From: Bacillus marasmi
Lineage (GTDB): Bacteria; Bacillota; Bacilli; Bacillales; Cytobacillaceae
Assembly: GCF_902168435.1 (NCBI RefSeq)
Contig: NZ_LR656175.1
Location: 120,809 to 184,808, forward strand
Length of the DNA stretch: 64,000 nt
Direction of reading: 5' to 3'
Shown here: one piece after another, positions 8,776 through 17,148 of the stretch
Position numbering within the stretch: the stretch's first letter is position 1
Layout: every line of letters starts with the position of its first letter
Position numbers and translations under genes: made by a program
The notes under the pieces: model-generated
The model's database searches: none
Told to the model about the DNA's origin: nothing
The model's input: only the letters and a program-made list of their open reading frames with translations

Positions 8776-9093
8776 TTATGATTTGATTTTTTCGTGTTTA
8801 AAGCCTTTTTCAGTTTCAAATACTTCGTACCAGTGATACTCTGGCGATTTAAACCATTCATGTTTTGGTTGATACACAACATAGGATAAAGTACCCTCGG
8901 CATCCACCAGTGTGTTGAAAAGTGTAACAGTGTTGTAGCCAAATATTTGGTCTAAATATCCTTCAATGCCTTCTCTGATCTGATTTAGTTTACCATCTTG
9001 TTCCTGCTTATGTAATTTCAACAGACCATCGATAAACATACTCAACAAGAAAAAGGTGATTAGGATTAGCAAGACCATTAGTATTTTAATCAA
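8776..9093 (-). CDS. Small membrane-anchored protein of unknown function
   Basis: 105 residues: one N-terminal membrane helix (about 3-22) followed by a soluble, charged domain with aromatic-rich PKHEWFKSPEYHWYEVFET near the C-terminus. Start is TTG, seven nt after TAGGAGG. It ends against the terminator of the convergent YjiH-family gene. I do not recognise the family; the good ribosome binding site and clean frame support it being real. Confidence 0.7.
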   Translation of the reverse strand: MIKILMVLLILITFFLLSMFIDGLLKLHKQEQDGKLNQIREGIEGYLDQIFGYNTVTLFNTLVDAEGTLSYVVYQPKHEWFKSPEYHWYEVFETEKGFKHEKIKS

Positions 9094-9239
9094 GGTGCAA
9101 CCTCCTAAACGTTTTAAGATTCGTTACTATTTTACATTCACTTCAGATTGTGTACTGTGATGTAGATAACATAATGAACATATCTATAAAATTTTGTTTA
9201 GGAGGGTGACTTTGACTTTAAACTCCAATCAATTTGGGT

Positions 9240-10331
9240 TTATTTTGCTATCTGTAATAATTTGTTTTTTATTTCCTGGGTAATCTGGTCTAGTTTTTCA
9301 AAATCCATTGCCGGGGTGTAAATAGCCTCTAATTCATCATTTAGATCCTTCGCTTCTGCTAATAACCCAATCGCTTCCTTCATTTTCGCCTTATAGCGAC
9401 CTGAAATCTCAGCTATCTCCTCGCTATGTTTTTCATCCGTTCCTGGCGTGATTAAGTGTTCATACATATCGATGATTTCATCACCTTGACGATTTGGAAA
9501 ATATTCATGTGGCGCCGTGCTATCAAAGATAGAAAAGCCTAATTCTCGAACAATAACCATATCAAGGCTATTGGGGTCGAAGCCGCAATGGTATACCTCT
9601 ACCTCAAAGTCCCGTGATTCTGCATGAGCTACTAATTTTTTCAACAAGGTTGACTTTCCAGAGCCTGGACGACCTTTAATAAAATAACGATGCGGAGTTT
9701 CTTCAGTTAAGTTTTGAACGAAATCAACAGCTCCCTTTGGCGTAGCTGCACCTAAGAAACGATGCCGAACGATCGCTGCTCCACTGCCACGCTGAGTACC
9801 GAATAGTTCTTCAATAAGCTGGTCTGTAAATTGGTTCGTCTTTTCAAAATCCATATTTTCGATATAAATTTTCTCCCACTCATCATGGACCCTTAATGCT
9901 TCGGCAAAGGTGCTATAAGCCTTTTGAGTTGTAGCGTTAATCTTATTTGAAAGCTCAAGGATTCTTTCTTTATGAGGGGATAGTTTGCTAGAGTCCCAAG
10001 CTACACCAATATTTACATATTCCTCTACAGCTCCTGGTGCCTTCGGCTCAATTACATGTGGTGCAGTTCCATCGACGATGCCGGCTTTGAGTGCTGGGAT
10101 TTTGACTCCATCAATTGAGTCGTTGTCGGAAGGACAATGTAAATATTCTACATCAAAGCCTTGTTCTGAGAAGGCTTTCCCGATTCTTTTCATCAAGGTT
10201 GACTTACCTGTGCCTGGACCACCTTTTAAAATAAACAATTTATTTAAGTCTTGAAGGCTTGATTCATATAAGCTATAAAAGCCTCGTGCTGTATTTCCGC
10301 CAGCGTAATAATTTAATACCTTTGCCGTCAT
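9240..10331 (-). CDS. Duplicated P-loop ATPase (PRK06851-type)
   Basis: A 363-residue cytosolic protein made of two related halves. Each half has a P-loop (GGPGTGKST and GRPGSGKST, about 185 residues apart), a following FxVEY.HC strand, a D(G/S)TAPH motif, a coiled helical region and MDFEK near its end, so the gene arose by tandem duplication. The ATG two codons into the longer frame is chosen because GAGGGAG lies 7 nt before it. Function is unknown. The promoter side faces the 52-bp repeat array. Confidence 0.8.
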   Translation of the reverse strand: MTAKVLNYYAGGNTARGFYSLYESSLQDLNKLFILKGGPGTGKSTLMKRIGKAFSEQGFDVEYLHCPSDNDSIDGVKIPALKAGIVDGTAPHVIEPKAPGAVEEYVNIGVAWDSSKLSPHKERILELSNKINATTQKAYSTFAEALRVHDEWEKIYIENMDFEKTNQFTDQLIEELFGTQRGSGAAIVRHRFLGAATPKGAVDFVQNLTEETPHRYFIKGRPGSGKSTLLKKLVAHAESRDFEVEVYHCGFDPNSLDMVIVRELGFSIFDSTAPHEYFPNRQGDEIIDMYEHLITPGTDEKHSEEIAEISGRYKAKMKEAIGLLAEAKDLNDELEAIYTPAMDFEKLDQITQEIKNKLLQIAK

Positions 10332-10576
10332 ACTCACACTCCCTCGTTTCGTAAAGAGTTCTTACACTCAATCCAATTTATGCGTAGAGTATGACTTAGG
10401 TGATTGCCCACAGTGTGGGATTTTCCCTTAGGAAGAGAAGGGGTGTTAACTTCCTTATGCAATAACATTCTAAGGATTGGGGGTGTTTTCGTTTTTGAAT
10501 TTGAGGTTTGGATGTAAATTGATGCTGCGGAAGTTGAATTGGGAATTTCACAATGAGATTGGGGTACATTACGAGC

Positions 10577-10940
10577 CTCTATGGGACTTTCTCGCTTTTT
10601 TCGCGAGGTTTTTGGTCCATAGAGCATCCCTATGGGACACTTCTCGCTTTTTTCGTGTGGGTTTTGGTCCATAGAGCCTTCCTATGGGACACTTCTCGCT
10701 TTTTTCGAGCGGGTTTTGTCCCATAGAACATCCCTATGGGACACTTCTCGCCTTTTTCGTGTGGGTTTTGGCCCATAGAGCCTTCCTATGGGACACTTCT
10801 CGCTTTTTTCGTGCGGGTTTTGACCCATAGAGCCTTCCTATGGGACACTTCTCGCTTTTTTCATACGGGTTTTGGCCCATAGAGCCTTCCTATGGGACAC
10901 TTCTCGCTTTTTTCACGGGGGCTTTGGTCCATAAGATACT
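10577..10940. repeat. 52-bp tandem repeat array, seven copies
   Basis: Seven units of about 52 bp, each starting CTATGGGACACTTCTCGC, then a T-run and a CG-rich stretch, and ending GGGTTTTGGYCCATAGAG. The unit ends are inverted (CTATGGGAC versus GTCCATAG), so every copy can form a hairpin. The flanks 10332-10576 have no recognisable gene. ORFs crossing the array on both strands encode the repeat and lack ribosome binding sites. Confidence 0.9.
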
Positions 10941-10967
10941 TTCTTTCAGTCCGATCATTAGGCCTTG

Positions 10968-11444
10968 TTATTTTACTATATCAAGCATTGTTGCTGCGGT
11001 AAGCTCAGCTAGGTTGTTTACACTGACTTCGATTTGCAGTCCGATTTTGCCACCACTCACGACCATTGTCTCAAGACTTAAAGCATGTTCATCAATAAAT
11101 GTTGGATATTGCTTTTTCATGCCGATTGGCGAGCAGCCGCCGCGGATATAGCCTGTATTGGCTTGGATATCCTTGACTGGTAGCATTTCTAGCTTCTTTT
11201 CACCTGCAGCTTTAGCTGCTTTCTTTAAATCTAGCTCTAATTCTACTGGAATCACAAATACATAAATATTTTTGCTTGCCCCACGTGCCACGAGCGTTTT
11301 AAATACCGTATTGACGTCTTTACCTATTTTTTGGGCAACTGAGATGCCATCAATTTTTCCGTCTTTATTTTCATAGGTGTAGTATTGATATTCGACTTTG
11401 TGCGAATCGAGAATTCGCATTGCATTTGTTTTAGGCTGAGCCAT
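10968..11444 (-). CDS. ybaK: Cys-tRNA(Pro)/Cys-tRNA(Cys) deacylase YbaK
   Basis: A 158-residue trans-editing factor that hydrolyses mischarged Cys-tRNA(Pro). The fold runs from KTNAMRILD near the N-terminus through KTLVARG (about 45) to KKAAKAAGEKKLEML and the GYIRGGCSPIGMKK segment near 105-118 that lines the active site. Length matches the YbaK/EbsC subfamily rather than the ProX subfamily. AAGGAG precedes the ATG. It is a single gene beside the 52-bp array. Confidence 0.9.
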   Translation of the reverse strand: MAQPKTNAMRILDSHKVEYQYYTYENKDGKIDGISVAQKIGKDVNTVFKTLVARGASKNIYVFVIPVELELDLKKAAKAAGEKKLEMLPVKDIQANTGYIRGGCSPIGMKKQYPTFIDEHALSLETMVVSGGKIGLQIEVSVNNLAELTAATMLDIVK

Positions 11445-11584
11445 ATTCTCCGCTCCTTAAATAATCTACAACAACAGTATAGCTAATTTCCTTTTATCAG
11501 CAAACATAATGCCAAACAATGACACATGAATTTTCCGATATAGGAGAAATTATCCACTATAAGCTATTTTAGGAGGAGTACTAT

Positions 11585-13117
11585 ATGACGAAAAGCTACA
11601 GCCAAGGAAGAATGCCCCAATATCCAAAAGCCTACTGGCTTGATTCAGTCAGCATTCCATCATTTCCAAGCTTAACAGAGGATGTCGATGTCGACGTGGC
11701 CATTGTCGGTGGTGGAATTACCGGTATAACTAGTGCCTATTTATTATCACAAAAAGGGGTAAAGGTGGGCTTAATTGAATCGGGAAGGCTGTTAAACGGG
11801 ACTACTGGCAGTACAACCGCAAAGGTAACAGCACAACATGGGCTTATTTATGACGAACTCATTACGACCCTTGGTGAAGAAAAAGCAAAGCTCTATTATG
11901 AAAGTAATAAACAAGCGATGGACTTTGTTAAAAGTGTGGTCAAAGAGCAGCAAATCGACTGTGAGCTTCAAGAGGAAGACGCCTACATCTATACGCAATC
12001 AGCGGATTATATTCAACAGCTTACTAATGAAATAAATGCGTATGAAAAATTAGGTATTCCGGGAGAATTTGTTTCCTCCACACCACTTCCTTTTCCGGTT
12101 AATGGTGCTGTTATTATGAAAAATCAGGCCCAATTTCATCCGTTAAAATATTTGATTTATTTTATTAATAAAATCACCGAAAATGGTGGGCTTATTTTCG
12201 AACAAACACCAGCCGTTGATATTACGACTGGACCACGGGCTCAGGTTATTGCGAAAAATGGGAATAAATTATCCTGCAACCATATGATTATCGCCACCCA
12301 TTTCCCATTTGAAGACAAGCTTGGTTTCTTTTTTGCGAGGATGCATGCAGACCGTTCGTATGTGCTTGCTGTAAAAACGAAGCAGGAGTTTCCAGGAGGA
12401 ATGTATATAAACGCTGAACAGCCAACCCGCTCACTCCGGTATACAATGATAAATGGCGAAAAACTTGTTCTATTTGGTGGAGATCATCATAAGACTGGGC
12501 AGGGAATTGACACGTTCAAGCATTACGAGGCACTTGAAGCATTCGCAGACAGTACGTTTGGAATTGAAAAAATTCCATATCGCTGGTCTGCCCAAGATCT
12601 AACTACCTCTGACAAAGTTCCGTATATTGGAAAAATGACAGACCAATACAATCATATTTTCCTCGCAACTGGGTATCGAAAATGGGGTATGACAAATGGC
12701 ACGGTAGCTGCGCTAATGTTATCTGATATGATACTAGGAAAAGAAACACCATATGAGGAGCTATATCGTCCGTACCGTTTTCATGCCGATCCTGATTTAA
12801 AACAGCTCGTTACAGACAATTTAGATGTGGCCAAACATTTAATTAAAGGGAAACTTGAATTGGTTAAACGCCAGCCTGAGGACCTCGCTAACGATGAAGG
12901 TGCTGTTGTTTCAGTAAATGGCAAGCGAGCTGGCGCTTATCGGGATGAACAAGGCAATCTGCACATTGTCGATACAACCTGTACCCACATGGGCTGTGAG
13001 CTAGAATGGAATAATGGTGACCGTTCATGGGATTGTCCTTGCCATGGGTCTAGATTTTCAGTAGATGGTGATGTCCTCGAAGGTCCAGCCGAATATCCAT
13101 TACAAAAACTGGACTAG
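11585..13117 (+). CDS. yhfW: FAD oxidoreductase fused to a Rieske [2Fe-2S] domain (YhfW type)
   Basis: A 510-residue two-domain redox protein. The N-terminal DAO-type flavin domain starts with VAIVGGGITG (about 39-48). The C-terminal Rieske domain carries C466-T-H468 and C484-P-C-H487, with C471 and C486 placed to form the usual disulfide. B. subtilis YhfW has this architecture; its substrate is unknown. No export signal is seen, so it is likely cytosolic. TAGGAGGAG precedes the ATG; monocistronic with a strong terminator. Confidence 0.9.
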   Translation: MTKSYSQGRMPQYPKAYWLDSVSIPSFPSLTEDVDVDVAIVGGGITGITSAYLLSQKGVKVGLIESGRLLNGTTGSTTAKVTAQHGLIYDELITTLGEEKAKLYYESNKQAMDFVKSVVKEQQIDCELQEEDAYIYTQSADYIQQLTNEINAYEKLGIPGEFVSSTPLPFPVNGAVIMKNQAQFHPLKYLIYFINKITENGGLIFEQTPAVDITTGPRAQVIAKNGNKLSCNHMIIATHFPFEDKLGFFFARMHADRSYVLAVKTKQEFPGGMYINAEQPTRSLRYTMINGEKLVLFGGDHHKTGQGIDTFKHYEALEAFADSTFGIEKIPYRWSAQDLTTSDKVPYIGKMTDQYNHIFLATGYRKWGMTNGTVAALMLSDMILGKETPYEELYRPYRFHADPDLKQLVTDNLDVAKHLIKGKLELVKRQPEDLANDEGAVVSVNGKRAGAYRDEQGNLHIVDTTCTHMGCELEWNNGDRSWDCPCHGSRFSVDGDVLEGPAEYPLQKLD

Positions 13118-13152
13118 CTCAAAGAAATGATTAAGCCAATTTATAAACACGA

Positions 13153-13179
13153 AAGAGCTCAGTCTGCGACTGAGCTCTT
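13153..13179. terminator. Intrinsic terminator
   Basis: Perfect stem AAGAGCTCAGTC / GACTGAGCTCTT with a TGC loop, between convergent genes. Confidence 0.85.
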
Positions 13180-13181
13180 GT

Positions 13182-13583
13182 TTAATCTTGGTCTTCCTTT
13201 TGTTCGTTTTGGTCATCCTGATCATCTTGATCGTTTTGGTCATTTTCTTGACCAGGTTTTTGGGTTTTCATCGGATGATGTGGCATGGTGAAACCATTTT
13301 GCTCCATCATTTCGTAATGTTTCTCAAAGTGAGCAATCATCATTTGACCCTTTTCTTCTTCAATCACACCAAACTCCACATACTTCTGAATCATTTCTTT
13401 CTTTTTTTCGAGAATGTCCTTATGTAGCTTGGCTAGTTCTGCCTTTTGTTGCTCATTAAGCTGAACTTGTGGCTGAGCAGGTTGAACAGGTTTATTGACA
13501 GCATTTTTTTCAGCGTATGCTACCGAAATCACCATAGCAGATAGGAACACTGTGACCATGACACTCCATAAATATTTACGCAT
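13182..13583 (-). CDS. DUF2680 (YckD-like) secreted protein
   Basis: A 133-residue exported protein: signal peptide ending near SVAYA, then a helical DUF2680 region (about 40-85, LNEQQKAELAKLHKDILEKK) and an acidic Asp/Gln tail (NDQNDQDDQDDQNEQ). The longer frame begins 15 codons earlier, but that stretch contains the AGGAGG ribosome binding site 10 nt before the MRKYLW start, so the internal ATG at 13583 is chosen. Function unknown; the tail is low complexity and could bind metal. Confidence 0.8.
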   Translation of the reverse strand: MRKYLWSVMVTVFLSAMVISVAYAEKNAVNKPVQPAQPQVQLNEQQKAELAKLHKDILEKKKEMIQKYVEFGVIEEEKGQMMIAHFEKHYEMMEQNGFTMPHHPMKTQKPGQENDQNDQDDQDDQNEQKEDQD

Positions 13584-13710
13584 CTTTAGAAATCCTCCTT
13601 TTTTGTTGGTCGATTTATTATTTTCCAACTAAAGTTTTTTTATGTATGTTTTTCCAATTAAAAAAATACATAAAGTGCCAGGAGGCATCCGGATTCTAAT
13701 CCTCTAACTT

Positions 13711-14160
13711 TTAAGCCAGCTTTTTAATTAAGTATTTACAATGCTCATCACCATTTACATTGCATTGCACTTCTCGCAATATGAACTGTTTGTTCCAAAC
13801 CTTTGAAAGGGCACCTTCCAAAATCGCTCCTTCTAAATCACAAACCATTTTCCCTTCATGAGCAGGTAAGCCTTCACAGAAACAATCGTTAACGACTATC
13901 TCCATCTCTTTGTCAGTGTCGCGGACTATTGATGGAATACCAATTTTCAGTTCCACAAACATATTTAAAATATCCTCTACAGAATTTGCGGGTAGGCTAG
14001 TACCAATCTTTCTGCCGATGGCAAGTGTCGTACTTTTCCCGTTCATTGGGAGTCCCTCATACATTCCGATTAAACGAATGGCTCGAAACAGTTCGAGTGG
14101 TACATCTTTGCCAAGTCGGCTTCGTTTAATTTTTTTCATATCAGTAAATTCAAATGTCAT
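13711..14160 (-). CDS. V4R-like small-molecule-binding domain protein
   Basis: A 149-residue single-domain protein. The C-terminal part (VVNDCFCEGLP..., EVQCNVNGDEHCKYLIKK) resembles 4-vinyl reductase/V4R domains, which bind hydrocarbon-like or tetrapyrrole-like ligands, with conserved-looking Cys at about 107, 109 and 136-143. AAGGAGAG precedes the ATG. It is divergent from the GGDEF-EAL gene, and a consensus FNR box lies between them, so oxygen control is plausible. Family call is tentative. Confidence 0.55.
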   Translation of the reverse strand: MTFEFTDMKKIKRSRLGKDVPLELFRAIRLIGMYEGLPMNGKSTTLAIGRKIGTSLPANSVEDILNMFVELKIGIPSIVRDTDKEMEIVVNDCFCEGLPAHEGKMVCDLEGAILEGALSKVWNKQFILREVQCNVNGDEHCKYLIKKLA

Positions 14161-14221
14161 CGAAATTCTCTCCTTGAAACACTAATTTCTTCTATTGTCT
14201 TAGATTCAAAGCAAAATGTAC

Positions 14222-14263
14222 TTGATTTAAATCAATGTTCAAACAATGAATAGGTTGTATAAA
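14222..14263 (+). promoter_or_regulatory. FNR box and class II-type promoter for the GGDEF-EAL gene
   Basis: TTGATTTAAATCAA at 14222-14235 is a perfect match to TTGAT-N4-ATCAA. Its centre (14228.5) lies 29.5 bp before the first base of TATAAA (14258-14263), which places the box at about -41.5, the class II FNR position. On the other strand GACAAT sits at the mirror distance toward the V4R-like gene, weakly suggesting shared control. Confidence 0.8.
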
Positions 14264-14303
14264 TAGGTTAGATAGTAATGGAAAAGGAGTTTGGGGGATT
14301 TTC

Positions 14304-15959
14304 ATGACAGAATCAGACATAGTAGCTTTTTTCGAAGATAGAACTAGCGATGGCCCGCTTGAGAATTTATTTCAACAGTTTAGCCAAGGGGTGTTGATTG
14401 CTGATGATAATGGGAAAATCCTTAAGATTAACCAAGCCTTTGAATTATTATCGCAATATACAGCAAATGAACTTTTTCATAAAAATCTTGAAGATTACGC
14501 TTTTGGTTTACCCAAAAATGAACATATAAGTCGAGCTGGTAAATGGAAGGGGGAAATTCCATTCACTCGTAAAAGTGAGGAGTCCATCCATCTTTGGTTG
14601 GAGGTACTAAGTTACCAGTCTCAAGGAAAAAAACATTATCGCCTTTATTTATTTAGAGAGCTTCATCCTTTGGCATATAAGGATCCGCTCACTAATTTGC
14701 CTAATCGACGTTGTTTCCTTCAATGCATAGATAAGATCATTAAACAGAAACAATTCCGCGATGGTTTTACGATTATGTATTTGGATTTAGACCACTTTAA
14801 AAAGATTAACGATACTCTCGGACATAGATATGGCGATGAATTGCTTGTTGAGGCAGCCAAAAGAATTCGCGCCAGTATTCGTAAAAAGGATGTTGTAGCT
14901 AGGCTCGGTGGAGATGAATTTATCTGCCTCTTAACGAACCTCATTGACAAAAAGGTAGCAGAAAGCATTGCCGTGCGAATAATTGATGCCTTTTCCAAGC
15001 CCTTTTACTTATTAAATCAGGAGGTCTACATTTCTGTCACTATTGGCTTAAGCCTTTATCCTTTTGATGGAGAAACCTTTGAGGCACTGATTACAAATGC
15101 CGATATGGCGATGTATCAAGCAAAACGATTGGGCAAAAATCAGTGGCGTTGGTTTCAAGCAGAACACCAGGCAAGCCAATTCGAAACATTTATTTTGGAA
15201 AATCATTTACGAAAAGCGATCCAAAATAATGAGTTTACCTTGCATTATCAGCCGCTACTTAGCCTTAAAAATAGGAAAATTTCAAGTGTTGAAGCACTAA
15301 TACGCTGGAATCATCCTGAATACGGTCAAATTCCACCTAATGACTTTATTCCAATCGCTGAGGATACTGGCATGATTATACCAATCGGCAATTGGGTGCT
15401 ACTTGAGGCTTGTAAACAAAAAAGGAAATGGACCGCTCAAGGTTTTTCCTCCGTAAAAATTGCTGTAAATGTATCGCCAAGTCAATTTTTAAGGAGGGAT
15501 TTTCCAGCAACAGTTAAAGATATTATCAAGAAAACTAGCATGGACCCCAAACAATTAATTATCGAAATTACCGAAAACGCCATTATTCAAGATTTTGAAG
15601 TTGCTACTGAAAACCTTAATCAGCTTAAAACACTCGGAATTTGTATTTCTATTGATGACTTTGGGACAGGTTACTCTTCCTTACATTATTTAAGTAAATT
15701 GCCGATTGATTATTTAAAAATAGATCGTTCATTTATTTGCGATATTGAAACAAATCAAAAGAACAAAGTGTTAACAAAGGCGATGATTTCACTTGCTCAT
15801 GCTTTAGAGCTAGGCGTAGTTGCTGAAGGAATTGAAAACGATAGCCAAATGGATGAGGTTACAAATATGGATTGTGATGTGCTGCAAGGATATTTAATTA
15901 GTAAACCCTTAGAGCCTACTCAAGTCTGTGATTTTTTTTGTAACAAGAAAGGGGAATGA
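14304..15959 (+). CDS. PAS-GGDEF-EAL cyclic di-GMP turnover protein
   Basis: A 551-residue cytosolic signalling protein: PAS (about 18-115), GGDEF (about 120-285) and EAL (about 295-545). The active-site GGDEF is intact at 202-206 with an RKKD inhibitory I-site at 193-196. The phosphodiesterase signature EALIRWNHPE starts at 330 and DDFGTGYSSL follows. Both activities are therefore possible; which one dominates cannot be read. The PAS domain could sense redox or oxygen. The DUF2249 gene follows without a gap and the promoter carries a consensus FNR box. Confidence 0.92.
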   Translation: MTESDIVAFFEDRTSDGPLENLFQQFSQGVLIADDNGKILKINQAFELLSQYTANELFHKNLEDYAFGLPKNEHISRAGKWKGEIPFTRKSEESIHLWLEVLSYQSQGKKHYRLYLFRELHPLAYKDPLTNLPNRRCFLQCIDKIIKQKQFRDGFTIMYLDLDHFKKINDTLGHRYGDELLVEAAKRIRASIRKKDVVARLGGDEFICLLTNLIDKKVAESIAVRIIDAFSKPFYLLNQEVYISVTIGLSLYPFDGETFEALITNADMAMYQAKRLGKNQWRWFQAEHQASQFETFILENHLRKAIQNNEFTLHYQPLLSLKNRKISSVEALIRWNHPEYGQIPPNDFIPIAEDTGMIIPIGNWVLLEACKQKRKWTAQGFSSVKIAVNVSPSQFLRRDFPATVKDIIKKTSMDPKQLIIEITENAIIQDFEVATENLNQLKTLGICISIDDFGTGYSSLHYLSKLPIDYLKIDRSFICDIETNQKNKVLTKAMISLAHALELGVVAEGIENDSQMDEVTNMDCDVLQGYLISKPLEPTQVCDFFCNKKGE

Positions 15960-16211
15960 ATGATGTTAAATATTAAACAGGATGGAGTTCGGATGGTTAT
16001 TGATATTCGGGAATTAGTAAAGCAGGGGATGCATCCGAAGCGGGAAATTCTTGAGACGATTCAACATGCCCAAAAGGGTACTATCTTTGAAATTCATCTG
16101 CCACATGCAGCTCAGCCACTCGTAGCTGCCATTGAAAGTCTAGGTCAGGACTGTGTCGTCAACCAACTTGGCCCTGGACATTTCCGATTACTAACATTAA
16201 AAATGGACTAA
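15960..16211 (+). CDS. DUF2249 domain protein
   Basis: An 83-residue protein consisting of one DUF2249 domain, as shown by VIDIRELVKQGMHP, the central EIHLPHAAQPL and the terminal GPGHFRL. Such proteins are often found beside nitric oxide, haem and anaerobic respiration genes; the biochemical role is not known. It starts on the base after the stop of the GGDEF-EAL gene, with AAAGGGG inside that gene as ribosome binding site, so the two are co-expressed under the same FNR-type promoter. Confidence 0.8.
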   Translation: MMLNIKQDGVRMVIDIRELVKQGMHPKREILETIQHAQKGTIFEIHLPHAAQPLVAAIESLGQDCVVNQLGPGHFRLLTLKMD

Positions 16212-16217
16212 TTAAAT

Positions 16218-16250
16218 AAGGCTGATCTCTTAATTGAGACCAGCCTTTTA
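16218..16250. terminator. Intrinsic terminator
   Basis: Stem AAGGCTGATCTC / GAGACCAGCCTT with one internal mismatch, ends the FNR-boxed operon and possibly the convergent fnr gene. Confidence 0.8.
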
Positions 16251-16274
16251 CTATTTAATATTGAAACGAATTTT

Positions 16275-16967
16275 CTATGCTAATCCAGCAATTTCCTTTA
16301 GTTCTGCAATATCAAAAAGTTCTATCCCTTTGCGCCCGTTGAGCTTGAGTAGCTTGAGCTCTTGCAATGAGACTAGTTTCCTGCTCAGCGTTTCCGGAGT
16401 TGTACCGATTAATGACGCAAAGTCTTTCTTTGAAACTGGTAGGTCGAACGTAAGCTTTTTTTCTTTTTCATAAAAGGTAAGAAGAGCTTTTGCAAGACGC
16501 CTTTCTACCTCCATCAAGCTGATTGCGCTAATCCACTCGTCGGCAGCCTGAAGTCGTTCGCTTAATACCATCATAAACTTCATTGCAATATTCGGATTGC
16601 GTTCAAGAATTAAGCGGAAATCGTCCTTATGAATACTGCAAACCGAAGCTTGCTCAAGCACTTCGGCATGAGCATGGTGCTGCTTATTTTCAAGCAACGC
16701 GTATTGTCCGAAGAAATCTCCTGGAAAGAGCAAGCGAATAATTTGTTCCTTACCCTCATCCGATAGCTTTGATACCTTTACCATGCCTTTATGGACGATA
16801 TACAGTGTATCAGACTGTTCACCTTCTTGAAAAATATATTCTCCCTTTTGAAAGGTTTGACTGTTTATGGCCTGTTGAATTTGGCAAATTTCCTCATCAT
16901 TAAGCCCTTTAAAAATTGGCACATTTCTTACGCAAGAACCGGTCGACGTATGGCATTGGCAGTTCAT
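16275..16967 (-). CDS. fnr: Crp/Fnr regulator with FNR-type cysteines
   Basis: A 230-residue regulator with an N-terminal cysteine cluster (C3, C5, C12, also C28), a cyclic-nucleotide-type beta-roll, dimer helix and winged HTH. C110 in ASVCSIH aligns with Cys122 of E. coli FNR, so four ligands for an oxygen-labile [4Fe-4S] cluster are available. The recognition helix reads PETLSRKL and keeps the Glu, Ser and Arg that in E. coli FNR contact TTGAT half-sites; two such sites lie next door. B. subtilis Fnr instead has C-terminal cysteines. The ATG at 16967 follows GAGGTGAG; 12 extra upstream codons are unlikely. Confidence 0.88.
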   Translation of the reverse strand: MNCQCHTSTGSCVRNVPIFKGLNDEEICQIQQAINSQTFQKGEYIFQEGEQSDTLYIVHKGMVKVSKLSDEGKEQIIRLLFPGDFFGQYALLENKQHHAHAEVLEQASVCSIHKDDFRLILERNPNIAMKFMMVLSERLQAADEWISAISLMEVERRLAKALLTFYEKEKKLTFDLPVSKKDFASLIGTTPETLSRKLVSLQELKLLKLNGRKGIELFDIAELKEIAGLA

Positions 16968-17056
16968 AAACTCACCTCTAGTTTTATCCATATTTCTTAG
17001 CATAACCGATTTAATTTGAAAAAATTGTGCAATAAATCACCTTTACGAAGAGTTTC

Positions 17057-17098
17057 TTGATGTATGTCAAGGTTTTTGGAGATGATAACAAGTATCAT
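17057..17098 (+). promoter_or_regulatory. FNR box and -10 element upstream of the cupin gene
   Basis: TTGATGTATGTCAA at 17057-17070 has one mismatch to TTGAT-N4-ATCAA. The -10 candidate TATCAT starts at 17093, 29.5 bp from the box centre, the same geometry as at 14222-14263. The box lies between fnr and the divergent cupin gene. Confidence 0.75.
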
Positions 17099-17148
17099 AA
17101 GATTGTAAGCAGCATTATCAATTTAAACTTCCTTGGAGGGATTACCAT

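Noticed and set aside
10577-10940. Possible CRISPR array
   Set aside because: Units are contiguous 52-bp repeats with no unique spacers and no cas genes nearby.
10334-11151. ORFs of 65-112 codons on both strands across 10334-11151
   Set aside because: They are translations of the 52-bp tandem repeats and their flanks, open on both strands, without ribosome binding sites.
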